A DNA stretch of 64,000 bases from Agarophyton chilense (taxonomy: Eukaryota > Rhodophyta > Florideophyceae > Gracilariales > Gracilariaceae): contig JARGXX010000002.1 in the NCBI GenBank assembly GCA_030374765.1, positions 868,001 to 932,000 on the forward strand, written 5' to 3'. Under the pieces are notes generated by a model. The model worked only from the letters and a program-made list of their open reading frames with translations, was not told the DNA's origin and ran no database searches. Every line of letters starts with the position of its first letter. Within the stretch, counting starts at the first letter, position 1. Below, in pieces: positions 42,085-53,800 of the stretch. A program made the position numbers and the translations under genes.

Positions 42085-44040
42085 TCACATGTGTCGATGA
42101 TTTCGCACGAGCTGCGAACGGAGGATATGGGCTAAAGGTTCCCAAGTATCCGCTTCCGGAGGAAAACCGTACCAACGGACTCGATACAGTAGTTCTCTAG
42201 TATCTTCATGCTCTCCATGTTCACATATGCGATCCATAACATATTCCTGGGCGTTTCCCAATGCTTTTGCTGTTGTCGCGAGACTCCTGTTAACAGGTTT
42301 GAAATGCCTTAGGGCTGACCCAAGCGTCTCTGTGTTAGCAGTCTCAGCGTTGCTAAGCGTTTGATCGTCGACTAACTGTCGTTCTTCCCGCAGGGGCAGT
42401 GTACTCATTCCTTGAGAACCTTTCTCAGATAAAGAGCTATCCTGTTTTCTAGGTTCTATAGAAGCGTACTTCTTGCTACTTCTCAATTCCATTCGTGGAT
42501 GAACTTCCTTCGGTTTATCCGATTCTGACCGCTGTTGGGTGGACGATGGTGCTTGCACCACGACAGGAGGCGGTACCTCTTCTTCTTCCTGCCCACGAGG
42601 GATGGGAGCCGATATCAGCGGAACAGCGAGTGGCGCTTCACCTGACGGTTCAGATTGAAGCGGCAACGGCGCGTTTTCGCGTGCACTCGGTCCAAAGCCC
42701 TTCGGGCCAAATTCCAAAACATCTTTCCTGCTTTCAGGTTCCATTTCTGTATTTACGGGTGTGCGAGTGCCACGAGGCATATCCCGATATTTCGGAAGCT
42801 GTTCGTGATTGACGTACGCAACCGCCGGCGGTGGGAGATCAGGAGCTTTCTCCTCCGCTCGAGCTATTGGTGGCGGTTCACTCTCCCCAGAGTCACTTGG
42901 GCTTTTGCCTTGACGTTCCGTCGCACTTCCCTCCTTAGTTCTACCAGATACCTGGACTTCCACTTGCGGGTCAGGCGCAACTTCAACGCGATCGCGCGAT
43001 ACACGTTCAACGTTTTCACCTGTCTTGATGACCACTGTGTCTTCATCAAGTTCCACCACTTTGAAGGGTCCAGCCGCTATCGGCAACAACTTATGAAGAG
43101 AGTCTTCTTGTTTGTCAGGTCTTTCGACTCGTACGAAGACGTGACCTCCTACTCGGATTGCCGGATTTCCTCTTCGTCTTCTGGAGTCATAGTTTCGCTT
43201 ATAGCGAGCTTGCGTCTTTGATAACTCCTTAGCGGCTTCTTCCTCTATGGCCTTAAGGTCATTCCTCCATTTCAGATGGTACTTAGCCGGGGTCAGCGCG
43301 TCCAATTCTGTCTCGCCGTAAAGCGCAACCGGTAAAGCCGGAGGGTTACGTGAGAGCACGAGGTCGAACGGTGCCGTCTTTGTAGAGGTATGCACTTGCG
43401 TATTGTACGCGTAGCACAGACTATCTGTAAACATGTCCCATTCTTTCGGGTGGTCCGCGATGTAGTGTCGTAATGCTGCTATCAGCGTGCGGTTTAAACG
43501 CACCACCTGACCGTTGCACCGCGGATGATAGGTCGTGGTAAAAACGTTTCGAATGCCCATAATGCGGCAAACATTCTGAAAGAACTTGGCAACGAATTGC
43601 TTCCCATTATATGATAACAGAACTTCTGGTGGTCCGTATATAAATACCCAGTGTTTGACAAACGCCTGTGCGATTACGGTTGCGGTTATCCGCTTCAGCG
43701 GCACAGTCCGCACTAGCTTCGAGAAGCGGTCGGTGATTACCAATAGGTAGCGATAACATCGCCTTGAGCGAATCAATTTTCTTAGGATGTCGATACTGAC
43801 GTATTGTAAAGGCGCTTTCGCCTGGAATAACGTCATCGGTTTCCTCTTCCTGTAAAGATTCACGCTATTCTTCGCAAATGTTGTACACAACCTCACTGTA
43901 GCATGGCATTCCATTGCCAAAGTAGGCCAGTAAGAATATCTTCTTAGAGTCATGAACAACTTCGTTCCTCCTGGATGACCAGACAGCCTGCTGTAGTGTG
44001 TCAGATAGAGTACTCGACTCTTCAAGACGAGTGGAATCAC
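42085..44040 (-). CDS. Element C integrase and chromodomain part (fossil)
   Basis: A 651-codon open frame. HHCC domain (HYSRLSGHPGGTKLF, then C-x5-C), integrase core (QYVSIDILRKLI, LVITDRFSKLVRTVPLKRIT, VFTTTYHPR), then a linker of about 260 residues very rich in Pro/Glu/Ser, and a C-terminal chromodomain (QEYVMDRICEHGEHED, YRVRWYGFPPEADTWEPLAH). The long linker is unusual; typical chromoviruses place the chromodomain soon after the core. Confidence 0.92.
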   Translation of the reverse strand: MIPLVLKSRVLYLTHYSRLSGHPGGTKLFMTLRRYSYWPTLAMECHATVRLCTTFAKNSVNLYRKRKPMTLFQAKAPLQYVSIDILRKLIRSRRCYRYLLVITDRFSKLVRTVPLKRITATVIAQAFVKHWVFIYGPPEVLLSYNGKQFVAKFFQNVCRIMGIRNVFTTTYHPRCNGQVVRLNRTLIAALRHYIADHPKEWDMFTDSLCYAYNTQVHTSTKTAPFDLVLSRNPPALPVALYGETELDALTPAKYHLKWRNDLKAIEEEAAKELSKTQARYKRNYDSRRRRGNPAIRVGGHVFVRVERPDKQEDSLHKLLPIAAGPFKVVELDEDTVVIKTGENVERVSRDRVEVAPDPQVEVQVSGRTKEGSATERQGKSPSDSGESEPPPIARAEEKAPDLPPPAVAYVNHEQLPKYRDMPRGTRTPVNTEMEPESRKDVLEFGPKGFGPSARENAPLPLQSEPSGEAPLAVPLISAPIPRGQEEEEVPPPVVVQAPSSTQQRSESDKPKEVHPRMELRSSKKYASIEPRKQDSSLSEKGSQGMSTLPLREERQLVDDQTLSNAETANTETLGSALRHFKPVNRSLATTAKALGNAQEYVMDRICEHGEHEDTRELLYRVRWYGFPPEADTWEPLAHILRSQLVRNHRHM

Positions 44041-44160
44041 GATTTCATCATGCTTTACGACATGTCTTAACAGTATTCCTCGTGAATCAAGTGAAAAGGG
44101 GAGCTCCTCCCCCCCGTTAAGACGAGAGCGTATCGACGCACAAAACGTATCGCCGTGTTG

Positions 44161-46308
44161 CTAATTGAGGAGCTCAGTGCACGAGATTCGCTCGAGTTGA
44201 ACTGAAGGGTCAGTTTCTGCTAATACAAGGAACGGGTCTGCATCCGAATAATCATCAAGGGTCTCTTGTTCCTCTTCTTCAAAAGATGTTGAATGGGTTT
44301 CCATGTAAAAGCAAGTTATGTCTTCATCGATTTTGCCTTGGGTTTCGCCTAGTTTTTTGAGTCGCGATAGCCCGTCAGCTAAGACATTGGCCAATCCCTT
44401 CTTATACTTCACTTCGAAATCGAATTCAGAAAGGCGTAAGCGCCATCGTGTGAGACTACCAGACTGGTCTGTAATGGACAGTAACCATTGTAGAGACGAG
44501 TGATCCGTGTTGACGGTAAGACGTTCTCCTTGGAGATACGGTCGCAATGTGGTTAGAGTCCAAACGACTGCAAGGCATTCCTCTTCTGAAACTGAATACT
44601 TCTTCTGAGCTGCGTTCAGCGATCTTGGCCAGTAACCAATGGGTTTTCGTTCACCATCAGGGTGTGTTTGAAAAAGGGCACACCCTACTTGGTACTCGCT
44701 AGAGTTAGTATGCACTGAGTATGGCAGGTTGGGTATGGGCAGCGCCAAGACTGGGGCTGTAATAATCTTTGTCTTCAGCGTTTCGAACGCTTCCACTTCA
44801 GCTTGTCCGAATTGTTCCAGCTGTACTGGTTGTCCTTTATGCAGCTTTGCGTTGAGCGGTGCCGCTATATGCGAGTATCGCGGCACGAATCGTCGGTAGA
44901 CGTTGCATAAGCCGAGGCAAGAACGCAACTGTTTCTGTGTCGACGGAGGTTGTACTTCGCGGAGAGCCGCTGTTTGTGCCTCTTGAATGGCAAGGTGTCT
45001 CGGCTTGATCACATGTCCTAAGTATTGGACGGTGCCAGCGAACCATTTTCATTTCTTGAACTTCAAGGTAATACGTACGCTCTGTAGTGCTTTGAGGATC
45101 TCCTAGACATGCCGTAAATGGCTTTCCACATCCTGGGAAAAGATGATCATATCGTCCAAATAGACAAAACAAGTCTTCCACTTGTATCTTGAGAGCAAGA
45201 TGTCCAGAGTACGCTGGAAAGTAGCCGGTGCATTCGTTAATACAAAGGGGATCCTTTTGAAACGGTAGAGACCGGCGTGACACGCAAATGCGGTTTTATC
45301 TTGGTCTTCTTCCACTACAGGCACCTGCCAATATCCAGAGTTGGCGTCCAACATGGTGAACACGCTCGCTTCTCCTAAGCTGTCAATGCATTCGTCCATT
45401 CGAGGCAACGGATATGTATCCCGAACTGTAACTGCGTCCAGTTTTCGATAATTGATGCAGAATCGTAAAGAACCATCAGGTTTCGGAACCAGCACCACTG
45501 GTGAGGCCCAAGCAGATTGAGCTGCTTCGATTACTCCTTCTTCCAGCATTTTGCTGATATTCCCCTCCTCAATTTGGCGAGTTCGCGGTCCCGCTCTGTA
45601 GGGTGCTTGGGAGATGGGTCGTGACCCTGGGACCAAATCAATGTGATGTTCCGTAGCGCAGATCTCTCCTATTTTTCCAGTCCACATAGATGTATACTTC
45701 TTCAGCATAGAACTGATCTTCGTTCTGTAGTGTTCCGACACATGTGCTAAGTCTAGCTCATCGACCAGGCTCTCTCGATCCTTTGCCGTTTGCAATTGAT
45801 CTCCAGACGGAGTTTGCAGTTCTTCGTCTGTGTCACCGACATGGGTTAATCCCAATACTTCTGCAGTAGAAAGATGAGTAGGGACCACCACTGTGGGATG
45901 AGGCAAAGCTGTTGCAACAACCTGATTCTTCAGTATCTGATACTCGTTATCGGTGAAGTTACTCACTAGTATCGAAAAGGGGCTACCAGGATCAACCTGA
46001 ACAATGCCGTTAGCGACTAGCAATCTACGGGATTCGAACATCAGAGTATTCGGTTGAATTACCACGAGTCCGTGTCGTTCTGTTCTTACTTGAACCCAAG
46101 TTTGGGTTTGCGCCTTCAGCATGGCACTCTTCGCTACTCGAATCCTCGGCGAGACACGTCCTCGGGATTTCCCGTATTTCATAGATGGTGGAAGTGGAGG
46201 TGATTCGGGGCAACGACGCATTGGCTTGCGAACAATTGGTACCATTGATCCATTATCTAGTTCCACTAGTTTTCTTCGCGGGCGAATGGCTTCGGCAACT
46301 TGTCGCAA
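44161..46308 (-). pseudogene. Element C reverse transcriptase-RNase H part (fossil)
   Basis: RT motifs SAWASPVVLVPKPDGSLRFC, YRKLDAVTVRDTYPLPRMDE, NAPATFQRTLDILL and CFVYLDDMIIFSQD (YLDD box). RNase H motifs NSSEYQVGCALFQTHPDG, SEEECLAVVWTLTTLRPYL and TDHSSLQWLLS. Order and direction agree with element B. Confidence 0.92.
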
Positions 46309-46742
46309 TAATCACATCCCAGTACCACTGGTGCAGCTAACGTCTTACAGACGGTGAAGTCGACTAGCACTACAAAGCGTCCCAAACGCACCACGAGTCG
46401 AACTGTTCCCAGTGTCTTCACAGCATTTTTGTTGGCATCCCGGATGTCCGGTAAAGGACCGTATCGAATACGTTCTAAGTCAGCAGGAGCGAGCTCCGAC
46501 TCCCGTATAAAGTTCGGACTAGCACCTGTGTCCAGGATAGTCAATCGACGAGAAAACAGATTCCTGTCAGAGCCGATGTCGGCATAGACCTTATAGTTTC
46601 TTTTAGACATAACCATGAGGTAACGTTCCCGTTTTGACGGATAAGTATAACGTCTCCAAGGACGATGTAACTCACAGTCAAACTGTACTCGCTTTCTGTC
46701 AGGAGGATTGATTCCGTACTGCGGAAATTTGGGAGGCCTCAC
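46266..46742 (-). pseudogene. Element C protease part (fossil)
   Basis: LDTGASPNFIRESEL near 46535 is the aspartic protease active-site motif, and TLAAPVVLGCDYCDKL near 46330 is the downstream partner. It lies between gag and RT. Confidence 0.9.
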
Positions 46743-46870
46743 GAGAATCTTCGGCTTTCAAGCGCGGGAGCAGGGAGGCGAGCTCTCCCTGGTCATCACT
46801 ACGGGATCGACTAGTGCCGACCCCCTAGGGGCTCCCTCACTTAGTTTTCCGGTTGCACCGGCTTATTCGC

Positions 46871-48970
46871 CTAAAAGGCCCCTTTTCCTACCGGGGTTCC
46901 GGGTTGTAACACTTCAGTATTCTGAGCGACCGGCTTGTCCGTCCGGCGCATTGGTGTCTGAGAAAACCAACTTTTGGCTTTCCAATACATTCCCGCCGGT
47001 ACGCGGCTCCTTTCCTCTTCCGAGAGTGCTTCATAATTCGTCATGATACGACTCAGATCCTTTGCAGGAAGCGTGCATTCTGCACTCAAATAGTGTTTTC
47101 CATAACATGAATAACATATCAAACCGTCAAGAGGGTTGGTCAACATAGGTTGTGAACGGTATGCCGTGTGTGTATCCACCCATCCGGGTATCCCGTTCTT
47201 AAAACCTCCTTGTGGTGGCACCGTGTAGGGAGAGTACATAGGGCGACGGCCTTCCATAGCCATTAGGGCTTCCTCGTCCTGAGACTCCGAGTGTGGGAGA
47301 TCCACTATAGGTACAGAAGAGTCAGTATATTCCATTAAATAGACCGCCTCCTCATGCGAGTCACTCCCTTTGGGTGCCAACGACGAATCTCGTGAGTGCA
47401 CTGGAGATTCCAGATGTAGCAGTTTGCTGCGCTGATTAGCTTTGGCGGAGATCTTCACCCTACCCATTGAGGTTCCAAAAGCCGCTGAACGACGGGGGCT
47501 ACCACGTGCTCTGGCGGCGTCTCCTTCAGCTTTCGCAAACTGAACTAACTCCGAAAAGCAGACTCTTCCATGCTTCTCTCGATATCGAGCTACCAACGAC
47601 GTGATGCTCGGATCCAGTCCGTCGATGTACAAGGTAATCTTGTCCTCGGTCGAGTGGACGTTTCCACAGCGGACTGAAGCTTTGTGAAGCCTTCAGCTGT
47701 ACTCAGCTTCGCCCTCCTCAGGCTTTTGGGTCACATCCCTTAGGTTCGGGATCGCCTGACGTATCGCGTTTGATAACGCTTAACTGCGCAGCAAACACTG
47801 CACCGCCTCTGCCCATGAGGTTACGCCGCCTTCATCGGCTGTCAATGATCCGCATACGGAACGATATTGCTCTAAAGCAAAACCCTTCAGGAAGCGTGGT
47901 AAAGACACAAATGCCTGTGGTTCACTCATCTCTAGAGTGTCTGCTTCGGCAACGTATCGAGTGAGAAACTCGATAACGAGAATGGGGGTTTTCCCATCAA
48001 ATGTTAAATCATTAAGACCGATCTTCAATCGTTTGATGTGATCCTTCACCTTCTCGTTTTCGTGTCCTGAGCGCTTCTTGCTCTTCACCTTCAGACGTTA
48101 CTACCTGTAATTCAGGACCTTCCGATAAAGTGGACTCGTGCACGGGAGCACCTTCAATCCTCTGTAAGGTGAGCCTTTTTTTCTCATTAACCACGAAGAC
48201 GTGTTCTTCTTCCGAGATCGGGACCTTCGCTGACCATCATCACTGTCGTCGTCATCTGACGTATCCGAATCATCAGAATCATCAGTACTGGAACTGAAAC
48301 CCTCCGTACTTGACGATTCATCAATCGAATCACGTGACTTCGACTTCTTCGAATGAGCTTCCTTCAAAGGAGCTCCTTCCTCCTCCAGCATGACTGGTTT
48401 AGCAGCAGTCTGCGCATGAACTGCCGCCTCAAGGCGTTTTAAACAAGGGTTAACTCTAGTGAGGACTTCCTCTACATCCACGGTTAAGCCGGGTAGCGCA
48501 TCGGGCGTATTCCCGTACCTCTCCAGTAGATGGTTCAAATCCTCACGTAGTGTTTTCACTGATGCAGAGACCTGCTTCCCATCGTCTTGACGAAAGAGTG
48601 CTTGATGCGCACTGCGTAATTGTTCGACATCAGCGATAAGAGCTGCGATCTGCGATTCCAACGCAACCATGCGCACACGCGAAGCGCTTGACTCAGACTT
48701 GAGACAACGCACTTCCCTGCGCAAATCATCCTCTTCTTGAGGTCTTACGACCTCAGGGTCAACTACGGCTTCCGTGGTGGGCGTGACTGCCACTGCCACA
48801 GGGGCCGGTACATCCGAGAGATCTCGTTCATCATTCACCGAGCGTGAGCGCGACATCGCTTGACGATACAGCCGCTCTCCGGCTTCAAGAGATGAGGCGA
48901 GCCTCGGTTTCGGGGGTGGTCCTGCAGGACCGGGGCGACCATTACTCGACTGGTTTCGGGTCTTGGGCAT
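46871..48970 (-). pseudogene. Element C gag part (fossil)
   Basis: It starts with MPKTRNQSSNGRPGPAG. A coiled-coil stretch follows (VRMVALESQIAALIADVEQL), then an acidic Ser/Asp tract with basic Arg/Ser/Lys tail (48220-48320), then the gag domain (EFLTRYVAEADTLEMSEPQA, YIDGLDPSITSLVARYREKH) and a CX2CX4HX4C knuckle (CYSCYGKHYLSAEC) near 47080. Confidence 0.88.
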
Positions 48971-49168
48971 CCTAGACCAAGCCTGAGTCCAGGTGCGAAC
49001 CTAATGGTGTCTTCGACTTCTCGACCACGTTTTCAACCACGATGAATTCCGCAATTGCCGGAGGTAGTTCGATAAACAATAACTGTAGTGATTCCACTTC
49101 TTCCAAGTATCGATATCGATTCAAGGTTCCAGGAACAAATTGTTCAGTGCAGCTGACCACAGTGGTTC

Positions 49169-49186
49169 GAAGTCGTGAGACAACTT
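49169..49186 (-). other. Element C primer-binding site, diverged
   Basis: Minus-strand sequence next to the 5' LTR contains TTGTCTCACGACTTCGAA, which resembles the TGGTCTCCCGACTTAGAA site of the other elements at most positions. It is either decayed or matches a variant tRNA. Confidence 0.5.
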
Positions 49187-49852
49187 GTAGTATCCGCTCT
49201 CACGGAGAGAGCAGACACCTGCAACAGCGTTCGGACTGCCGATGGGTCGCTTGCAGCGAAGGTAAAGGGGTGATAGAGCTACAACACCAGCGAGCTGGAA
49301 GTGGGGTGTAAGGCCACTACTCGCCAGCGAGGGTGAACAGTGCAACTGTAAAACGTTGATGGAACGTAGGTACGAGACGGCTCGTGAAGTGGTTGGGGGC
49401 TGACTATCTACTATAGCTCGTCCGGATCTCCGGTTAAGTAATCCTAAGCGAGGAACAGAATAGTCATGATGCCCATATTGCCTCCTTTACTTGGAGTCGG
49501 GGCTCACCTCTGGTACACTATATACTGTGTACCAGGGTGAGTGCCCGAATAAATATACAAATAATACCCAGTGGTCAGCCACTTAGCCAAATCACTGTAT
49601 GGGTATGGTCCCTAATGGACGTCTAGCTACAAAGGGTAGTACAACCAGCCACGTGGATCGCCAATACATGCGCCGTTGCAAGCCACTCCACTCGTGATGC
49701 CACGTGTTCCAACAATATACCCTGCCTCCTGGCATACTACGCGGGGTGCCGTTTCATATCACAAGTTTGATGACATACCTCACTTATGAGTTCCAACGGC
49801 GACTTCGCGAAAAACCAACCTATCGGATTCCCTGACATAGTAGAATACTATA
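49187..49852 (-). repeat. Element C 5' LTR (666 bp)
   Basis: Partner of 39263-39928, with identical length and the same ends apart from one base. It is immediately followed by the target duplication CCCTC. Confidence 0.96.
49510..49535. promoter_or_regulatory. TATA-centred 9-bp dyad in element C 5' LTR
   Basis: CTGGTACAC, core TATATACT, GTGTACCAG: perfect 9-bp arms around a TATA-like core. It is conserved in the LTR at 9425-9450 and partly at 39587-39611. It is a candidate core promoter or binding site that could act in both directions. Confidence 0.5.
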
Positions 49853-49857
49853 CCCTC

Positions 49858-50215
49858 CTTCGGATCTCCCCAGAGGGTGTTTACCGGGGAGCAGTGCTCA
49901 ACCTCCTAAGTAGTGTGGCGCACGGCCCCTGACAGCGGGCGGGCGCCCGAAAAATAGACACTAAATAGCGATAGAGTAGCTAAATAAATACTAAATAATA
50001 CTAACCATTAGGTAGAATCCGGGCCACGTGTGGCACGCCTCGCACTCGAGCGTCGGCATCCGTGCAGTCCACGTGTTCCACCAGTGTGCACCTCCGGTTC
50101 TAACCGGCCGTCGGCACGCCATAGCGGTATAGCTTGTCATTGACCAAGCTAGTCCTCAAGCGAGCGAAATATCTAAGTCCTGGGAAGAAACCCCCTTGAA
50201 GAGCATTGCACTTCA
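49858..50215 (-). repeat. Element B 5' LTR, second portion
   Basis: It resumes element B's LTR directly after the duplicated CCCTC and ends at GCATTGCACTTCA, followed by the CGGAT target duplication. Confidence 0.95.
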
Positions 50216-50416
50216 CGGATATAGAAAAATGTATTTGAGATGGCTTTATTGAACGAGAGAGCCAGGTTTGGCTTGCTTCGCATTTCAATCATTTAATACG
50301 CTGATCCCTTGCTGTTGGTGGTATTTCGAGGGGCCATAGACTATAATTCATCAATATTGTTTCGGAAAGAGTTTGTCGCTGGAAAGAAGATTCTGTGAGA
50401 TCATCATCCGTTAAAA

Positions 50417-50713
50417 ATGATTCCTCCGCCTAAGAAATCCATTGCTGGGGACAAGACGAACAGGGATCTTCAGATGGAAGAAAAAGTGTATCAACTCGCC
50501 AAGCAGCTTTATTAATTAGCGTTATTGGTTAAAAAGTCGCAGACATATGGTGTTCAGCCTGGAAGAGAAGATGAGCGACTCTATGAGTATTTTCAGAGGC
50601 CAGGCCACTATTCGACCCGCTACACTATTAACACCCGTATTGACACGCGTTGCGGACGATGCCATAAGAACATTTACTCAATAAACGACTGCTGGAGCCA
50701 AGACCCTACTTAA
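50417..50713 (+). pseudogene. Unassigned small coding remnant
   Basis: From an ATG at 50417 the frame reads MIPPPKKSIAGDKTNRDLQM and, after one in-frame stop near 50512, QTYGVQPGREDERLYEYF and RCGRCHKNIYSINDC, ending at a TAA. The protein-like composition and a C-x2-C pair suggest a former small gene of about 98 codons. I do not recognise the family. It lies between element B and the LTR of element F. Confidence 0.3.
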
Positions 50714-50869
50714 AAAGAAATATTTACCTTGTAAGGTGTGAAGAGCGAGTCTCGCGAAGAAGATCGTTGGAGGGACCGTGGCCCTTAGCCAGAGGCAGCA
50801 GAACCTCCGAAACATAGCCAGGTCTCCGTAGTCATTTCCGATGATTTTTGTTAAGACCAGTTAGTGGCA

Positions 50870-53800
50870 GCCACGAAAAAGACCATATAAGCCCCGAGTC
50901 CATGAAAAGGAGGCAATATCGACATCGTGACTCTTCTGTTCCGCACTAAGTATTTTGTAGCAGGGGATCTGTACGAGATATATTAGAGAATTAGCTCACA
51001 ACTATTCCTTGATCTATCTCGTTTTCTCTACTTTCGACAGTCAAACTGTTCACCCTCGCTGTCGAGAAGAAGAATTACAACCTACTTCCATCTCGCTGGT
51101 GTAGTAGATTTCAGACCCTCTTTTCCCTTCGCGCCAAGCAACACTTCGCCATTTCAAACTCTGTCGTAGATGTCCGCTCTTACGGCAAGAGCTGATACTA
51201 CAAATGGTCTCCCGACATAGAACCACTGTAATAAGTTGCACCAAATCTTTCATTTCTGGAAAGTGAAATCTATATCAATACTGGAAATATGTTGAATCGC
51301 ACTTTGGTTATAGTTGATCGAACCACCTCCGGCATTTCGGAATTCATCTTGGTTGAACACGTGATTGAGAAATCGGACACCCCATTTGGTTGGCAAATGG
51401 ACACAGGTTTTGGTCTAGGATACCGAATACTCAAAGCCAGTCGAGTACTGGTAACTCCGGTCCTGTGGGACCACCCCTGACACCGATTTTCGGCTCATCT
51501 GTTGAAGCCGGTGAGCGGCTGTTTCGTCAAGTGAAATTGCCCTCCGCTCCGCGAGTTATGAACGAGATCTCTCGGATATACCAGCCCCTTTGGCAGTGGC
51601 AGTCGTGCCCGCCACATAAGCCGTAGTTCATCCTCTGGTCATCGGACCTCAGAAAGAGTATGATTTGCGCAGAGAAGTGCACCGTCTCAAGTCTGGTCAC
51701 ACTCTTCGCGTGTGCGCATAGTTGAGTTGGAATAGCAATTTACTGCTCTGGTTTTGGGTGTCGAACAGTTATACTGTGCTTAACAAGCACTCATTTGTCA
51801 AGGCGATAAGGAGCACATCTCTACATCAGTCAGAATCCTACATGAGGATGTAACTCATTGATTGGAAAGGTATGGCAACACGACCAAGGCGTTACCATGC
51901 TTTTCCGTGGATGTGGAGGAATTGCTTGATCGAGCTAACCATCTTTTAGAACTTCTGCAGGCGGTTTGGCATACGCAGACTGCTGCTAAGCCAGTCGCCG
52001 TGGAAGAGGATGAAGCTTTCTCGAGGGAAGCCCGTTGCAAGAAGTCAAAGTTACGTCGTAAAAAGCGAAAGTACGCTCGTGATTAGAATGATTACTCGAC
52101 AAATACGAAAAATGAAAGATCTGGTACCGATGATTTTAATGATTTAGTTAAGTCAGATGACGACGACGGCGATGATGGTCATCGAAGATCCTGATCTCGG
52201 AATATAATACTTCTTCATGGTTACCGAGAAAGAAAAGCTCACCTTACAGAGGATTTCAAGGTGCTTCCGTGCACAAATCTGTGGTACCAGAATGAATTTA
52301 GTTAAAAGAACTACCGTCTGGATGTGAAGAGCAAGAAACGCGCAAGACGCGAAACCGCGAAGGTGAAGGTTCACATTAAGCGAATGCAGATCGGCCTGAA
52401 TGACTTCAACTTGGCTGGTAAAAACACATTCTCGTTATCGATGTTCTCAATTGCTTCGTGGCAGAAGCAGGCACTTTGGAACTGAGTGAACCACAAGTAT
52501 TTGGGTGTTTTCCACACTTCCTGAAAGGCTTCGCTTTGGAGCAATATTGTTCCGTCCGTGGATCCCTCACAGCCGATGTAACTGGATTCATTTCCTGGCC
52601 AGAGACGATGCAGTACTTGAAGCACAGTTACTCGACTTCAAACGCGATACGTCAAGTTATCCTGTACCTAAGAGACGTAACCCAGAAGTCTGGTGCGGGC
52701 TAAGCTGAGTACACTCAAGGCTTACTAAAGCTTCAGTCCTCTGCGGAAAAGTTCACTCGATGAAGGACAAGATCACCTTGTACATCGACGGGTTGGACCC
52801 CAACCTTATATCGTTGGCAGCTCGATACCGAGAAAAGAATGAATCAGTCCCCTTTTGGGAGCGATTTCCGTTTGTTCAAGCTGAAGTGGATTCAGTAGGA
52901 GCGCGTGGTTATCTACGTCGCTTAGTGGCATTTGATAACTCTAGGGGTAAGGTGAAGAGCTCGGTAAGATTCCATGCCCACAGAAAACTGCTACATCTGG
53001 CATCTGCAGTGGACTCTCGAGTCTCATTTTTGGTTGAAGGAGGAAGTAATACTAATGAGGAGGTGGTCCTTTTAATGGAATACCCGGATTCATCCATACT
53101 CAGAGTAGACCTTTCACACTCGGTGTCTCAGGACGAATACGCCTTCAAGGCAATGGACGGACTTGGCCTCCATGTACCGTACACCTACAGTAGCCCCACA
53201 AAAATGATATAAAAACGGGAAACTCGGACTGGGGGATACTCTTACGGTCCACTGTTCACAACTCTTGTTTGCCACCCGTCGTGTTTGATATGGTATTCAT
53301 GATATGTAAAACACCATTTAAGTGCAGAATGCACGCTTCCAGCAAAGAATCTGATTCATATCAAAACTAATTTGAAGCAAGTTCGAAAGAGAACAGGAGC
53401 GGCATACCGGTTGGCATGGACTGGAAAGCAAAAAGCTGGTTTTCGCAGACTCAAATGCCCCGGACAGACCAGCCTATCGTTCGGAGTGCTGAAGTGATGC
53501 AACCCGGAACCCCGAGAAAAAGAGTCGCCACAGAGGCGAATCAGCCGGTGCAGCCGGAAAAACAAGTGAGGGAGCCCTTAGTGGGTCAGCACTAGTCAAT
53601 CTCTTAATACTAACCAGGGAGAGCTCGCCTCCTTGTTCCCACGCTGAGAAGCCCAATATTCTCTTGAGGCCTCCAAGACGTCCACCAAACGGAAGTAGTC
53701 CGCTAGTCGGAAAGCGAATACAGTTTGAATTTGAGTTATACCCTCCCTGGAGACGTTATAATTGTCGGTCAAGACAGGAAAGTTACCTCTTGGTAATGTC

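Larger units (their letters stand above)
39263..49852 (-). mobile_element. Element C: Ty3/gypsy chromovirus fossil nested in element B
   Basis: 10,590 bp with two LTRs of exactly 666 bp and a perfect 5-bp target duplication CCCTC (39258-39262 and 49853-49857). It lies in the 5' LTR of element B. gag, protease, RT-RNase H, integrase and chromodomain are on the minus strand, and the antisense accessory gene is on the plus strand next to the 3' LTR. By eye about 40 of 666 LTR positions differ, or 94% identity. Structurally it looks complete; its gag-pol has roughly five to ten breaks. It belongs to the same family as the fragment at 7.8-9.8 kb. Confidence 0.96.
28525..50215 (-). mobile_element. 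Element B: Ty3/gypsy chromovirus fossil, hosting nested element C
   Basis: The element has both LTRs (28525-29410; and 38743-39262 continued at 49858-50215), flanked by a perfect 5-bp target duplication CGGAT (28520-28524 and 50216-50220). Without element C it is about 11.1 kb. Parts on the minus strand in order: 5' LTR, primer site, gag with CCHC knuckle, protease, RT-RNase H, integrase and chromodomain. On the plus strand, next to the 3' LTR, lies an antisense accessory gene. The LTRs are about 94% identical by eye. It looks nearly complete but is broken, with a handful of breaks. It must be older than C, which sits in its 5' LTR. Confidence 0.95.
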
